The translations under genes and the position numbers were made by a program. DNA of 64,000 nt. It comes from Pseudogracilibacillus auburnensis. GTDB lineage: Bacteria; Bacillota; Bacilli; Bacillales; Amphibacillaceae. The stretch spans positions 186,001-250,000 of the forward strand of contig NZ_QJJQ01000005.1 in the NCBI RefSeq assembly GCF_003201975.1. The letters run 5' to 3'. The notes beneath the pieces are model-generated. The model saw only the letters and a list, made by a program, of their open reading frames with translations, searched no databases and was not told the DNA's origin. This document shows positions 9,036 to 17,562 of the stretch, in pieces. Positions within the stretch are counted from its first letter, which is position 1, and each line of letters begins with the position of its first letter.

Positions 9036-9374
9036 ATGGAAACAGTCATTATTATTGTTGCAGGTGTTTTAGTTACAGTTGCAACTTATTTACTATTATC
9101 AAAAAATTTAATTCGAGTCATTTTAGGGACTGCGATTTTAACACATGCTGTTCACTTACTTTTAATGGCAATGGGTGGTTTTAAAGGGGAAAGTGTCCCT
9201 ATTATAAGTGATAAACATACGACATATGTAGATGCGCTGCCCCAAGCACTTATTTTAACGTCCATCGTTATCAGTTTTGCCGTAACCGCGTTTTTCCTCG
9301 TACTTGCTTATCAAGTTTACAAACGTACAAATACAGACGATTTAAGTAAGTTACGGGGGTATCGCCATGAATAA
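9036..9374 (+). CDS. mrpC: Mrp antiporter subunit C
   Basis: A 112-residue NuoK-like subunit with three membrane segments (LSKNLIRVILGTAILTHAVHLLL in the middle). It starts 2 bp after the mrpB stop and overlaps mrpD by 8 bp. NuoK-type proteins contribute to the ion path and to subunit assembly. The length is normal. Confidence 0.95.
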   Translation: METVIIIVAGVLVTVATYLLLSKNLIRVILGTAILTHAVHLLLMAMGGFKGESVPIISDKHTTYVDALPQALILTSIVISFAVTAFFLVLAYQVYKRTNTDDLSKLRGYRHE

Positions 9375-10845
9375 TTTAATCGTGTTACCTATGGTTCTTC
9401 CCCTTTTAACTGGTGTTTTTATCGTTTTCTTTAAGTCTTATATTCAAGTCCAAAGATGGGGAACATTTATTTTGTTACTCGTCAATGTTGGCATAAGTGT
9501 CATTATATTACGACAAATTCAGATTGACGGGATTATAAGCATTGACTTTGGAGGATGGGCTGCCCCTTTTGGCATATTATTTGTCGCGGATTCTTTTGCA
9601 GCTTTGCTCGTTTTAACGACAAATATCGTAAGTGCCATATGTGTCCTTTATGCAATGCCGACGATTGGGAAGCGACGAGAAACGTTTTATTTTTACCCTT
9701 TTGTTAACTTTTTAGTAGCCGGAGTAAATGGTTCTTTTTTGACTGGTGATATCTTTAATTTATTCGTAACGTTTGAAGTGATGTTACTCGCTTCCTATGC
9801 ACTTATTACATTAGGCGGCACTCGACTTCAATTAAAAGAGTCCCTTAAATATATTGCCATTAATGTCGTATCGTCATCATTATTTCTAATTGCCATCGCT
9901 TATTTATACGGAACACTTGGCACGTTGAATATGGCACACTTATCTATGAGAATTGCCGAATCTGGGCAAACTCCATTATTAACGGTGATTAGTTTACTTT
10001 TTTTAATCGTATTTAGTTTAAAGAGTGGGTTATTACTTTATCAATGGTTGCCAGGTTCCTATAGTACGCCACCTACTGCTATTGCCGCGTTATTCGGTGC
10101 ATTACTTACGAAAGTTGGTATTTACGCTTTATTTCGCACATTTACATTACTTTTTTATCATGAACAACAAATCACCCATACATTGATCGCAATCATGGCG
10201 GGTGTTACGTTAATCGGTGGATGTATCGGGGCGATTGCGTATAATAATATTCGTCAAATAGTGGCATATAATGTTGTCATTGCTGTTGGTTTTATTTTAG
10301 TTGGTCTGGCAATTATGAATACTACTGCAATAGAAGGAGCTATATATTATTTAGTACATGATATGATCGTAAAAGCACTCCTCTTCTTATTAGCAGGAAC
10401 GATGATTTATTTAACAAAGTCAGAGAAGCTTGATGAAATGAGTGGTTTAATACGTAATTATCCTTCACTCGGTTGGATGTTTTTTATAACGGTATTATCT
10501 TTAACAGGGATTCCACCATTAAGTGGGTTCATTGGTAAAGTGTTATTAGGACAAGGAGCTATTGTTGCAGAATCATACATCTTATTACTCTTAAGTTTTA
10601 TGTCTGGATTTGTCGTTCTTTATTCTTTATTACGTATCTTTATGAGCTGCTTTTGGGGAGAAACAATTATTAGTGAAGAAGAAGAAACACCGCTTAGTAA
10701 AAAAGTTATTTTCCCAAGCGCTATTCTTGTTGTCCTTACATTTGCGCTTGGCTTCGGTGCAGAAAGTATTGCACCTTATGTACAAGATGCAGCATATACA
10801 CTTACAAATCCATCCGTTTATATAAATGCCATCTTGCCTGATTAA
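9367..10845 (+). CDS. mrpD: Mrp antiporter subunit D
   Basis: A 492-residue NuoN/NuoM-like antiporter subunit with about 14 membrane segments. It has the conserved glutamate in TFEVMLLASYALI and the lysine-containing KSGLLLYQWLPGSYSTPPTAIAALF helix typical of MrpD. It overlaps mrpC at its start. In most Bacillaceae mrpE follows directly; here a 175-bp structured gap intervenes. Confidence 0.96.
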   Translation: MNNLIVLPMVLPLLTGVFIVFFKSYIQVQRWGTFILLLVNVGISVIILRQIQIDGIISIDFGGWAAPFGILFVADSFAALLVLTTNIVSAICVLYAMPTIGKRRETFYFYPFVNFLVAGVNGSFLTGDIFNLFVTFEVMLLASYALITLGGTRLQLKESLKYIAINVVSSSLFLIAIAYLYGTLGTLNMAHLSMRIAESGQTPLLTVISLLFLIVFSLKSGLLLYQWLPGSYSTPPTAIAALFGALLTKVGIYALFRTFTLLFYHEQQITHTLIAIMAGVTLIGGCIGAIAYNNIRQIVAYNVVIAVGFILVGLAIMNTTAIEGAIYYLVHDMIVKALLFLLAGTMIYLTKSEKLDEMSGLIRNYPSLGWMFFITVLSLTGIPPLSGFIGKVLLGQGAIVAESYILLLLSFMSGFVVLYSLLRIFMSCFWGETIISEEEETPLSKKVIFPSAILVVLTFALGFGAESIAPYVQDAAYTLTNPSVYINAILPD

Positions 10846-10879
10846 TGAGTTGTTTCCTAGAATGACCTAATCCTTATTC

Positions 10880-10988
10880 GTTCGTATTTATCGCGATCGT
10901 ATGAATTTAGTGCTTCTTGTAGGTGGAGAATACGAACAAATTGGCGCTTAATCATTTAAATGGTGCGCTTCCTATTAAGCACTTTTTT
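10880..10988 (+). terminator. structured gap between mrpD and mrpE, possible attenuator
   Basis: Two stems lie in this 175-bp gap. GTTCGTATT (10880-10888) pairs perfectly with AATACGAAC (10929-10937). GCGCTTAAT (10944-10952) pairs with ATTAAGCAC (10974-10982) with one mismatch and is followed by six T residues. The second is terminator-like and would lower expression of mrpEFG relative to ABCD. Confidence 0.5.
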
Positions 10989-11020
10989 CCCGTATCATTC
11001 AGAATCGGAGGTAAAATTAG

Positions 11021-11503
11021 ATGGCAGCACAGTTTTTATTAAATTTATTTATTGCCTTTTTATGGGTATTATTAAAAGATGAAGATTTCCTTCGTTTTCA
11101 AACACTTGTTACTGGTTTTATTATTGGAAGTTTTATCGTTTTTATGATGCGACGATTTTTTGGTGGACGTTTTTATTTACATCGATTATTATCCCTTATT
11201 AAACTGATCCTTATATTTATTTCTGAAATTTTTCAGTCTAGTGTTGTCGTCATTAAACATATAATAGGTCCTAAAATTAACATCGAACCAGGTATTTTCA
11301 CATATAAAACAATTCTTCGTGGTGATTGGGAAGTGACAACTCTTGCTTTGTTACTAACGCTTACCCCTGGTTCTGTTGTCATGGAAGTAAACGAAGAAGG
11401 AGATTTATTTTATATTCATGCAATGGATATAAAACGATATAAAGGTGATTTGGAGCGATCATTAAAAACATTCGAGAAGGCAATTATGGAGGTGACGAGA
11501 TAA
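11021..11503 (+). CDS. mrpE: Mrp antiporter subunit E
   Basis: A 160-residue MnhE-family subunit. Two or three membrane segments at the N-terminus are followed by a cytoplasmic region with the family motif LTLTPGSVVMEV near residues 115-125. The ATG is preceded by GGAGGT. Its TAA stop shares an A with the mrpF ATG. In Bacillus, MrpE is important for membrane expression of the complex. Confidence 0.95.
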   Translation: MAAQFLLNLFIAFLWVLLKDEDFLRFQTLVTGFIIGSFIVFMMRRFFGGRFYLHRLLSLIKLILIFISEIFQSSVVVIKHIIGPKINIEPGIFTYKTILRGDWEVTTLALLLTLTPGSVVMEVNEEGDLFYIHAMDIKRYKGDLERSLKTFEKAIMEVTR

Positions 11504-11787
11504 TGATAGAATCTATCTTAACGATTTCTCTCATATTGTTTGGAGTCGCAATACTTATTACATTTATTCGAATTGTGATTGGCCCAACATTTCCTGATCG
11601 CGTCATTGCTATGGATGTAATTGGAGTCAATTTAATCTCTGCAATGGCCATCGTTTCTGTGCTCTTTTCGACAAGAGCTTTTTATGACGTTATTCTCGTC
11701 TTAGGTATTTTAGCTTTTATTAGTACTATTTCCTTTTCTAAATTTTTAGAAAGGGGGGCCATCATTGAACGAAAACGTGACATTTGA
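11503..11787 (+). CDS. mrpF: Mrp antiporter subunit F
   Basis: A 94-residue subunit with three membrane helices and the family pattern RIVIGPTFPDRVIAMDVIG. GGAGGTGA lies upstream inside mrpE. It overlaps mrpE by 1 nt and mrpG by 23 nt, so the three genes are translationally coupled. MrpF is an essential hydrophobic component; it has also been linked to cholate efflux in Bacillus, but that role is not visible in the sequence. Confidence 0.95.
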   Translation: MIESILTISLILFGVAILITFIRIVIGPTFPDRVIAMDVIGVNLISAMAIVSVLFSTRAFYDVILVLGILAFISTISFSKFLERGAIIERKRDI

Positions 11788-12154
11788 ACTGATTGGTGCA
11801 ATATTAATTTTATTAGGAAGCATTATTAGCGTCATTAGCGCGATTGGAATTATCCGTTTTTATGATATCTATACTCGTGCCCATGCGGCAACGAAGACGA
11901 CTACCCTTGCTGTATTAATTACGCTTGTAGGTGTATTTATCTACGTATGGTTAGGGGAAGGATATATGAGTGTTCGCTTAATGCTCGGTATTGTCTTCGT
12001 ATTTATTACTGCTCCTGTTTCAGGGCATCTCGTACTTCGGGCCGCTTATCGTGCGAATGTTAAAATGGCGGATGAAACAGCTGAGGATGAATTAAGGCCT
12101 GTTTTGTTTAAGGAGTCATCTGAAAAAAAGGAACAAGAAAGAGAAGATCAATAA
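11765..12154 (+). CDS. mrpG: Mrp antiporter subunit G
   Basis: A 129-residue subunit with three membrane helices and the conserved segment IIRFYDIYTRAHAATKTTTL. The C-terminal tail is highly charged. It starts at TTG 11765 with AAAGGGGGG upstream within mrpF. It is the last gene of the operon; I saw no clear hairpin terminator in the following 350 bp. Confidence 0.95.
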   Translation: MNENVTFELIGAILILLGSIISVISAIGIIRFYDIYTRAHAATKTTTLAVLITLVGVFIYVWLGEGYMSVRLMLGIVFVFITAPVSGHLVLRAAYRANVKMADETAEDELRPVLFKESSEKKEQEREDQ

Positions 12155-12504
12155 CCTAAGAAGTTTATTTTTAGATGCCAAACAACATGAATACCGTTTA
12201 TTGGCAAATCTATAAATATTATATTCTTTACTGTTACTAAAAATGGAAATGTAGTTCGGATTAGGCAAGCCTTTTACTAAATATGTAGACCTGTTACATT
12301 TAGTGCCATAGTAGATATGACTTTACGGTTAGAGCAACGTGTGAAGAAACTTAACGGTATTGAGGATAGGCAGTTGCAGACAAAGAAAATACATTATGAC
12401 ATTGCATATGATTCAGAACGTCATACTAGAAAACGTTGAAAAGGATACAATGCTCTATAAAAAAGTTTGGAAAGTAATCAAGCTCTTTCGATTTACTTTC
12501 TTCT
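12155..12504. other. gap after mrpG with a weak 40-codon frame
   Basis: A short frame at 12317-12439 (+) starts MTLRLEQRVKKLNGIEDRQL and has protein-like composition, but it lacks a ribosome site. It may be a remnant of an unrecognised gene or chance. Nothing else was seen. Confidence 0.3.
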
Positions 12505-12660
12505 TCAACTTACACACCTGTCTGTTAAAGTTGTACCTTTAGAATATACCTTTAAAAAATTCGCTAGTAACCTTGGTATATATAGTATTAAATCTACAAC
12601 CCAACCTAATATCGTGCTAATAACGTTATTTGTGGCAATATCTTTATTATTATCACTCAT
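12505..12660 (-). CDS. possible 51-residue membrane-associated protein
   Basis: ATG 12660 follows a purine-rich GAGGCGAGAGGA. The product begins MSDNNKDIATNNV and contains one amphipathic/hydrophobic segment (STILGWVVDLILYIPRLLA). A longer frame to 12732 lacks a ribosome site. I do not recognise the family. The small size leaves a real chance that it is spurious, but the composition is that of a genuine single-span small protein. Confidence 0.4.
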   Translation of the reverse strand: MSDNNKDIATNNVISTILGWVVDLILYIPRLLANFLKVYSKGTTLTDRCVS

Positions 12661-12766
12661 TCCTCTCGCCTCTTCCTGAATCATCCAAATGATATCGCTT
12701 TGGAGTATTTTTTTATTAAAATGATACTCCAAAACTGAACTATCTCTGAAAGTAGATCTCTTACTG

Positions 12767-13246
12767 CTATCGATTCAATAACCTTGTAATAAATCCTAAG
12801 TTCTCCTCATCTGCAATAAGGAAGTCAAATCCATAATGTGCTGCAAGTCCAAGAGCAACGGTCCAACAAAATAAACTTGCTGTCATTAAATAAAATGTTT
12901 TCCTTTTGTTTCCTCCGAATATGATTGCAAACATTGCGGATAAATGACTACCAACAAAAAATGGGCCAATAAACGCTATCCCAGGAAGGCCGTATTTATC
13001 CCATAATGATTTTGCTCGTTTATGTCGTTTAGACCCTTGTTCTTCCCCTTTTCTCTTACGTCTCCATTCTCTAATTTTATCTAAAAATAAAATGAGCAAG
13101 GCGATCGTTAACATATTGCCCAAAAAAGCGACGATCATTACCGGAACCGCTGGAACACCACCAATGATTGCAATAGGTACGATTGTGACAATTTCAAAAA
13201 ATGGGATTGCAGCAAGTAAAAAAATAATAATATACGTCCATAACAT
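12767..13246 (-). CDS. small multi-drug export family protein
   Basis: 159 residues with about four membrane segments, matching the Sm_multidrug_ex family (PF06695). The N-terminal IPFFEIVTIVPIAIIGGVP and the central LWDKYGLPGIAFIGPFFVGSHLSA are typical. A basic cytoplasmic loop (RKRKGEEQGSKRHKRAK) lies between. True transport activity of this family is poorly established. It is the last gene of a three-gene leftward operon with a membrane protein and an XRE regulator; AGGAGGATGTATAATA precedes the ATG, 2 bp past the upstream stop. Confidence 0.8.
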   Translation of the reverse strand: MLWTYIIIFLLAAIPFFEIVTIVPIAIIGGVPAVPVMIVAFLGNMLTIALLILFLDKIREWRRKRKGEEQGSKRHKRAKSLWDKYGLPGIAFIGPFFVGSHLSAMFAIIFGGNKRKTFYLMTASLFCWTVALGLAAHYGFDFLIADEENLGFITRLLNR

Positions 13247-13248
13247 TA

Positions 13249-13683
13249 TTATACATCCTCCTCTTTTAATATTTTCTTCATTTCAAACCAATAGATCAAA
13301 TATTGAATGACCCCAAATGCAACGAGAAGCCAAATCGGAAAGTACGGAATGAATGGCTGAAAGAATGTGACAAATACAATCCCAAATGGAATAGCATAAT
13401 AGTAAAAAATATACACTTTCCTTGTTGCTTTATAGGTGATCCATTGCAGTCCTTCATCTTCCTCTCTCAATTCATAAGGGATGAATGAAATAAATTTAAT
13501 CTTTCTATTCGGGTATTTTTTATTATGAATGAATAATAATCCGAAATAACCAACAAATATAATAATAAACGGATAAATAAGAAAATTAAATGGCCAACCC
13601 TCTTGTATTCCAACATAAAATATACCTAAATATATTAACATCACTATCATCACAATGGGGGAACGTAAAATTCGTTCTAACAT
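13249..13683 (-). CDS. membrane protein of unknown function
   Basis: 144 residues with four hydrophobic segments in two pairs (residues ~8-55 and ~90-130), separated by a soluble loop (NRKIKFISFIPYELREEDEG). Proteins of this size next to short XRE regulators are common in Bacillaceae, but no function is known to me. GGTGGAATCAAC precedes the ATG. The neighbours are a 66-residue HTH protein upstream and the small multi-drug export protein downstream, so a shared membrane-stress or export role is possible. Confidence 0.65.
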   Translation of the reverse strand: MLERILRSPIVMIVMLIYLGIFYVGIQEGWPFNFLIYPFIIIFVGYFGLLFIHNKKYPNRKIKFISFIPYELREEDEGLQWITYKATRKVYIFYYYAIPFGIVFVTFFQPFIPYFPIWLLVAFGVIQYLIYWFEMKKILKEEDV

Positions 13684-13698
13684 GTTGATTCCACCTTT

Positions 13699-13899
13699 CT
13701 ACTTATCCTCAAGCCAAAAAATATCTTCTAAAGGAAGATCAAAAACAATCGCCAGCTTTAACGCCAATCTGACAGATGGTTCATAGTCTTCCTTTTCAAT
13801 TAAGCCAATCGTCTGTCTTGTTACCCCTATTAATTTGCCAAGTTCTGTTTGTGAATAATGATGTCGTGCTCTTAATTCTCTCACCCGATTACGAAGCAT
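13699..13899 (-). CDS. XRE-family short HTH regulator
   Basis: A 66-residue protein that is a single HTH_3 domain (RVRELRARHHYSQTELGKLI, then TRQTIGLIEKEDYEPSVRLALKLA). It resembles the stand-alone YozG/YgzD-type repressors found before small membrane-protein genes. AGGGAGAATC lies upstream of the ATG. It is first in a leftward operon with the genes at 13249 and 12767 and is probably autoregulatory. Confidence 0.9.
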   Translation of the reverse strand: MLRNRVRELRARHHYSQTELGKLIGVTRQTIGLIEKEDYEPSVRLALKLAIVFDLPLEDIFWLEDK

Positions 13900-14494
13900 G
13901 AAGCGATTCTCCCTTCAATCGATTCCAACGTTAATTGTACATTATAATTAACAAAATGTAAACAATCATTAACATTTTGTTATAAAAGCATTACATCAAT
14001 TGGATTAAGTTCGGCTATTTAAAGACAAAAGAACAAAAGCGGAAGTTCCCTTTACAAAGCGCAACACTATGGGGCTGCAATTACTCGTTGGACCAAATAA
14101 CTTTGTCGTAAAATTTGCTCCGTTGTTTACTCGTTCATCAAAAACATTTCACTTGTGCATCCTTTGGAACAACTGACTTCCTATTAAGTAAGGTAGGTCG
14201 ACTGTACGCAAAAGTGGCGAATGAAGTTAGTCTTCTTTAACTAACACGAGTTAAAAAACATGCGCCTTCATATTGGGTGGGTATGCCAACTCATGCGCCA
14301 AGGCTTACTTTTAGTCAGTCTTTCTTAGATTCTTTACCAATGTAGCCTTGATGGTTCTTGAAGAAATGGCAAAGAAAGGGACGTGGCCACTTCCAGCGTG
14401 ACGGTTCTCGAAGAAATGTCGAAGAAGAGACGCAGCTATTTTCGCATAACATTTTTCTCCATAAGTAGCGTCAAATATTATTTCCTAGGAAATT
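13900..14494. other. ~600-bp gene-free stretch with a direct repeat
   Basis: No gene was seen. Two imperfect 34-bp direct copies, 50 bp apart, begin at 14350 (GATGGTTCTTGAAGAAATGG) and 14400 (GACGGTTCTCGAAGAAATGT). The rest of the stretch looks like decayed sequence without a recognisable origin. Confidence 0.45.
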
Positions 14495-14534
14495 AAAAAC
14501 CTAACCGACCACAGATTGTAGTAGTTAGGTTTTT
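14495..14534 (-). terminator. intrinsic terminator of rlmN
   Basis: Perfect 11-bp arms AAAAACCTAAC and GTTAGGTTTTT with an 18-nt loop lie 5 bp beyond the rlmN stop. The U-tract on the minus strand is part of the distal arm. Confidence 0.85.
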
Positions 14535-14539
14535 AAACC

Positions 14540-15604
14540 TTATCCAATGTTCCTTTTTTTCATTTGTTTACTTCTTAATTGACCACAAGCAGCATCAATA
14601 TCTGTCCCTTGTTCTAGACGAACTCCACAATTAATCCCTCTTGATTTGAGTGCTTCTTCAAAAACGCCAATTGCGTCTGATGTACTACGTTCATACTGAA
14701 TATGTTCACTCACAGGGTTGTATGGAATGAGGTTCACATACGATAAATGTCTTTTATTACGGAGAAGTTGAGCTAACTCCAGCGCATGTTCTTCTTTGTC
14801 ATTTATTCCTTTTAACAAAATATATTCAAATGTAATTCGACGATTTGTTTTTTCCAAATAATAATCAATTGCATCCATTAATTTTGCAATAGGAAAAGCA
14901 CGGTTTATTTTCATAATGCTCGTTCTTAGTTCATCGTTCGGGGCATGTAGTGAGATCGCCAAATTTACTTGAATACCTAAATCAGCATACTCATAAATTT
15001 TATGGGCAAGACCACTCGTTGATACAGTAATATGCCTTGCACCTATAGACAACCCATTTTGGTCATTGACGACAGAAAGAAAATTGATAAGATTTTCAAA
15101 ATTATCAAATGGCTCTCCAATCCCCATAACGACAATATGGCTCACTCGATCTCCCTCACCTTTTACATCAAGTGACTTTTGTACTTTCATAATTTGTTCG
15201 ACAATTTCCCCTGCAGATAAATCACGATTTTTTGCCAAAATACCACTTGCACAAAATGTACAACCAATATTACAACCAACTTGTGTCGTCACACAAACGG
15301 AAAGACCATAATGATGTCTCATTAATACTGTTTCAATTAAGTTTCCATCTTTTAATGTAAACAGGAACTTTATTGTACCATCCGTGGACTCCTGTTTTAA
15401 TTCAGTATCCATCGATTGAATCACAAAATTGTCCTTTAATAATTGAATGCAATTTTTATTAATATTTGTCATCTCATCGAAATGATCAACACGCTTTTTA
15501 TAAAGCCAATCCCAAACTTGCTGCGCTCTAAACTTTTTTTCACCATGTTCGATTAGCCATTCCGTTAATTGAGGAAAGGTGAGGCTATATATAGAATTTT
15601 TCAT
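14540..15604 (-). CDS. rlmN: RlmN-type 23S rRNA (adenine-C2) methyltransferase
   Basis: A radical-SAM enzyme that methylates C2 of A2503 in 23S rRNA (and A37 in some tRNAs). At 354 residues the length is normal. The [4Fe-4S] cysteines are C111, C115 and C118 (CNIGCTFC). The methyl-carrying cysteine is C340 in DIDAACGQL. The [17 protein letters not shown] and [12 protein letters not shown] segments fit RlmN better than the resistance enzyme Cfr. In Bacillus rlmN normally sits beside prpC/prkC/rsgA; here it stands alone with its own terminator, so it may be a second, paralogous copy. AGAGGG precedes the ATG. Confidence 0.9.
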   Translation of the reverse strand: MKNSIYSLTFPQLTEWLIEHGEKKFRAQQVWDWLYKKRVDHFDEMTNINKNCIQLLKDNFVIQSMDTELKQESTDGTIKFLFTLKDGNLIETVLMRHHYGLSVCVTTQVGCNIGCTFCASGILAKNRDLSAGEIVEQIMKVQKSLDVKGEGDRVSHIVVMGIGEPFDNFENLINFLSVVNDQNGLSIGARHITVSTSGLAHKIYEYADLGIQVNLAISLHAPNDELRTSIMKINRAFPIAKLMDAIDYYLEKTNRRITFEYILLKGINDKEEHALELAQLLRNKRHLSYVNLIPYNPVSEHIQYERSTSDAIGVFEEALKSRGINCGVRLEQGTDIDAACGQLRSKQMKKRNIG

Positions 15605-15769
15605 TATTTAAACCCTCTTTTTATGGATTTCAACTACTGTTTCTCACCTAAATATCATAACATAATCAAAAGTATAAGGAAAACACCCGATTGGAAAGGA
15701 TGTTTACAATATGATTTGCTGACTATCACTATCCCTTATTACCCAATCTCTCAAGGGCGCATAAAAAAG

Positions 15770-16606
15770 CTATTCCTTTCCGCCAGTACTACTAATTCCT
15801 TGAACAAAGAACTTTTGTAACGGGAGTAAGATGACTACTGGAATAATGACTGAGATGATGGCTGCTGCGAACATTTCGTTCCAGTATGTAGCGTATTCAG
15901 TTGTAAAATCACTGAGCACAACTTGAATGACACGATACTCTTTTGAACGTGTAACAATTAATGGCCACATGAATGATTCCCATTGCTGGATAAAGATTAA
16001 TAATGCGGCACTAACGGTTACTGGTTTGGATAATGGCATGATGATAGACCAGTAGATTCTAAACCAAGAGGCTCCATCCATTCTTGCTGATTCGATTAAT
16101 GCGTTCGGTAAATCCAAGAAAAACTGTCTATATAGGAAAATGACGAGTCCGTTTGCGATGCTCGGGACGATTAATCCGTAATACGTGTCTACCCATCCCA
16201 AGCTGTCAACCAGACTATATAATGGAATGGCGACTACTTCTGGCGGAATCATAAATGTTACGAGTACAAGTAAAAATAAGATATTTTTTCCTGCAAAACG
16301 AAAGGTTGCAAAAGCAAATGCAGCCATAGATCCGATTAACAATCCAAAAATTACATTCGAAAAAGCGACGTAAAACGTGTTAAATATAATGCGACCAAAT
16401 CCGCGTTCTGTAAATAAACTCATATATGCTTCAAGTGTCAATTCTACCGGAATAAATGTTTTCCACGTAACTGGCGACATAAACTTAAAAATTTCATCCA
16501 ATGGTCTAAATGATGAGATAAGCGCAAATGCTAAAGGTAACAGAACAATTAATGCGATGATAATATGAATGAGATATAGTTCCCAACGAAATCGTCTTTT
16601 TTTCAT
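15770..16606 (-). CDS. carbohydrate-type ABC transporter permease (MalG-like)
   Basis: A 278-residue inner-membrane permease with six helices. It has the cytoplasmic EAA loop (ALIESARMDGASWFRIYWSIIMPLSKP) that docks to the ATPase, as in the MalG/UgpE group (CUT1 importers). It is the last gene of a leftward operon, 14 bp after the partner permease. No ATPase gene is present; CUT1 importers of Bacilli generally share MsmX-type ATPases encoded elsewhere. The adjacent nucleoside hydrolase suggests a ribosylated substrate, but this is inference. Confidence 0.92.
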   Translation of the reverse strand: MKKRRFRWELYLIHIIIALIVLLPLAFALISSFRPLDEIFKFMSPVTWKTFIPVELTLEAYMSLFTERGFGRIIFNTFYVAFSNVIFGLLIGSMAAFAFATFRFAGKNILFLLVLVTFMIPPEVVAIPLYSLVDSLGWVDTYYGLIVPSIANGLVIFLYRQFFLDLPNALIESARMDGASWFRIYWSIIMPLSKPVTVSAALLIFIQQWESFMWPLIVTRSKEYRVIQVVLSDFTTEYATYWNEMFAAAIISVIIPVVILLPLQKFFVQGISSTGGKE

Positions 16607-16620
16607 TAATCCGCTCCTCT

Positions 16621-17508
16621 CTAATGCTTAGCCCTTAATATTCTAAATTCAATGGCAACGATAATCGCTGTAATAACAAGCATTATTACTACGATTGCTG
16701 TGGCTCGTCCCATATCTGAATACAAAAATGCACTATTGTAACTTTCTAGCAAGAGAACGTTCGTACTTTGGTTTGGTCCTCCTTTTGTTAAAATATACAT
16801 CGGTGCAAAAAGCAACATATTCGCAACAGTAACAGAAACAACAACAAATGTAAGTGGACGTTTCATCATTGGATATGTTACGGATTTAAATTGTTGCCAT
16901 TTACTTGCACCGTCCATTGAGGAAGCTTCGTATAATGACGGAGAAACTTCTTGTAGTCCTGCGAGTAAAAAGAGCGCCCAGTATCCGACACCTTTCCAAG
17001 ATGCGATCGCAACAATCGATGCGAGAGCCTGTGAACTACTTTCTAAAAATGGTTGTGGACTCATGCCAAGTGCAACTAAGATCGAGTTCACTACCCCTTG
17101 TTCTGGACTTAACATAATTTTCCACAAAATAGCGGCTGTCGGAACAGAAACAGCAACTGGAATAAAGTTAATTCCTCGAAAAAATGTAATTTGTTTGATT
17201 CCTGTATTCAGTAAAAGCGCTAAACCAAATGCCAATGTTATTTGAAATGGGTTTATCCATAAGTTAAACCACAAAGTTACTTTAAGAGAGTTCCAGAATA
17301 CAGGGTCATTAAAAAGAGATACGTAATTCTCGAAACCAACAAATCGGACTAATTGGGTTAAAAATTCTAATGTGTGCATACTTTGAAGGAGTGCACTAAT
17401 TATCGGGTACAGCTTAAACAACAATAAACCTGCAAACGCAGGAAGTAAAAACAAATAAGGTACCCATTTATTTTTCACGGTCATCATTTGCATCCACATC
17501 CATTTCAT
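16621..17508 (-). CDS. carbohydrate-type ABC transporter permease (MalF-like)
   Basis: A 295-residue permease with six helices and the EAA-loop sequence SLYEASSMDGASKWQQFKSVTYPMM. It belongs to the MalF/UgpA group of CUT1 importers and is the obligate partner of the MalG-like permease downstream. It is separated from the solute-binding protein gene by a perfect intercistronic stem-loop (17511-17543). The apparent start is ATG 17508, inside the flank of that hairpin; the second Met (residue 4) is possible. Confidence 0.92.
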   Translation of the reverse strand: MKWMWMQMMTVKNKWVPYLFLLPAFAGLLLFKLYPIISALLQSMHTLEFLTQLVRFVGFENYVSLFNDPVFWNSLKVTLWFNLWINPFQITLAFGLALLLNTGIKQITFFRGINFIPVAVSVPTAAILWKIMLSPEQGVVNSILVALGMSPQPFLESSSQALASIVAIASWKGVGYWALFLLAGLQEVSPSLYEASSMDGASKWQQFKSVTYPMMKRPLTFVVVSVTVANMLLFAPMYILTKGGPNQSTNVLLLESYNSAFLYSDMGRATAIVVIMLVITAIIVAIEFRILRAKH

Positions 17509-17510
17509 GA

Positions 17511-17543
17511 GTATTGAAGGGGGTAAATAAACCCCTTCAATAC
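17511..17543 (-). other. intercistronic stem-loop between binding protein and permease
   Basis: Perfect 12-bp arms GTATTGAAGGGG and CCCCTTCAATAC with a 9-nt loop and no T-tract. Such hairpins behind solute-binding protein genes commonly protect the upstream mRNA from 3' exonucleases, giving binding protein in excess of permease. Confidence 0.8.
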
Positions 17544-17562
17544 CTCATCTTTAATAGACTGT

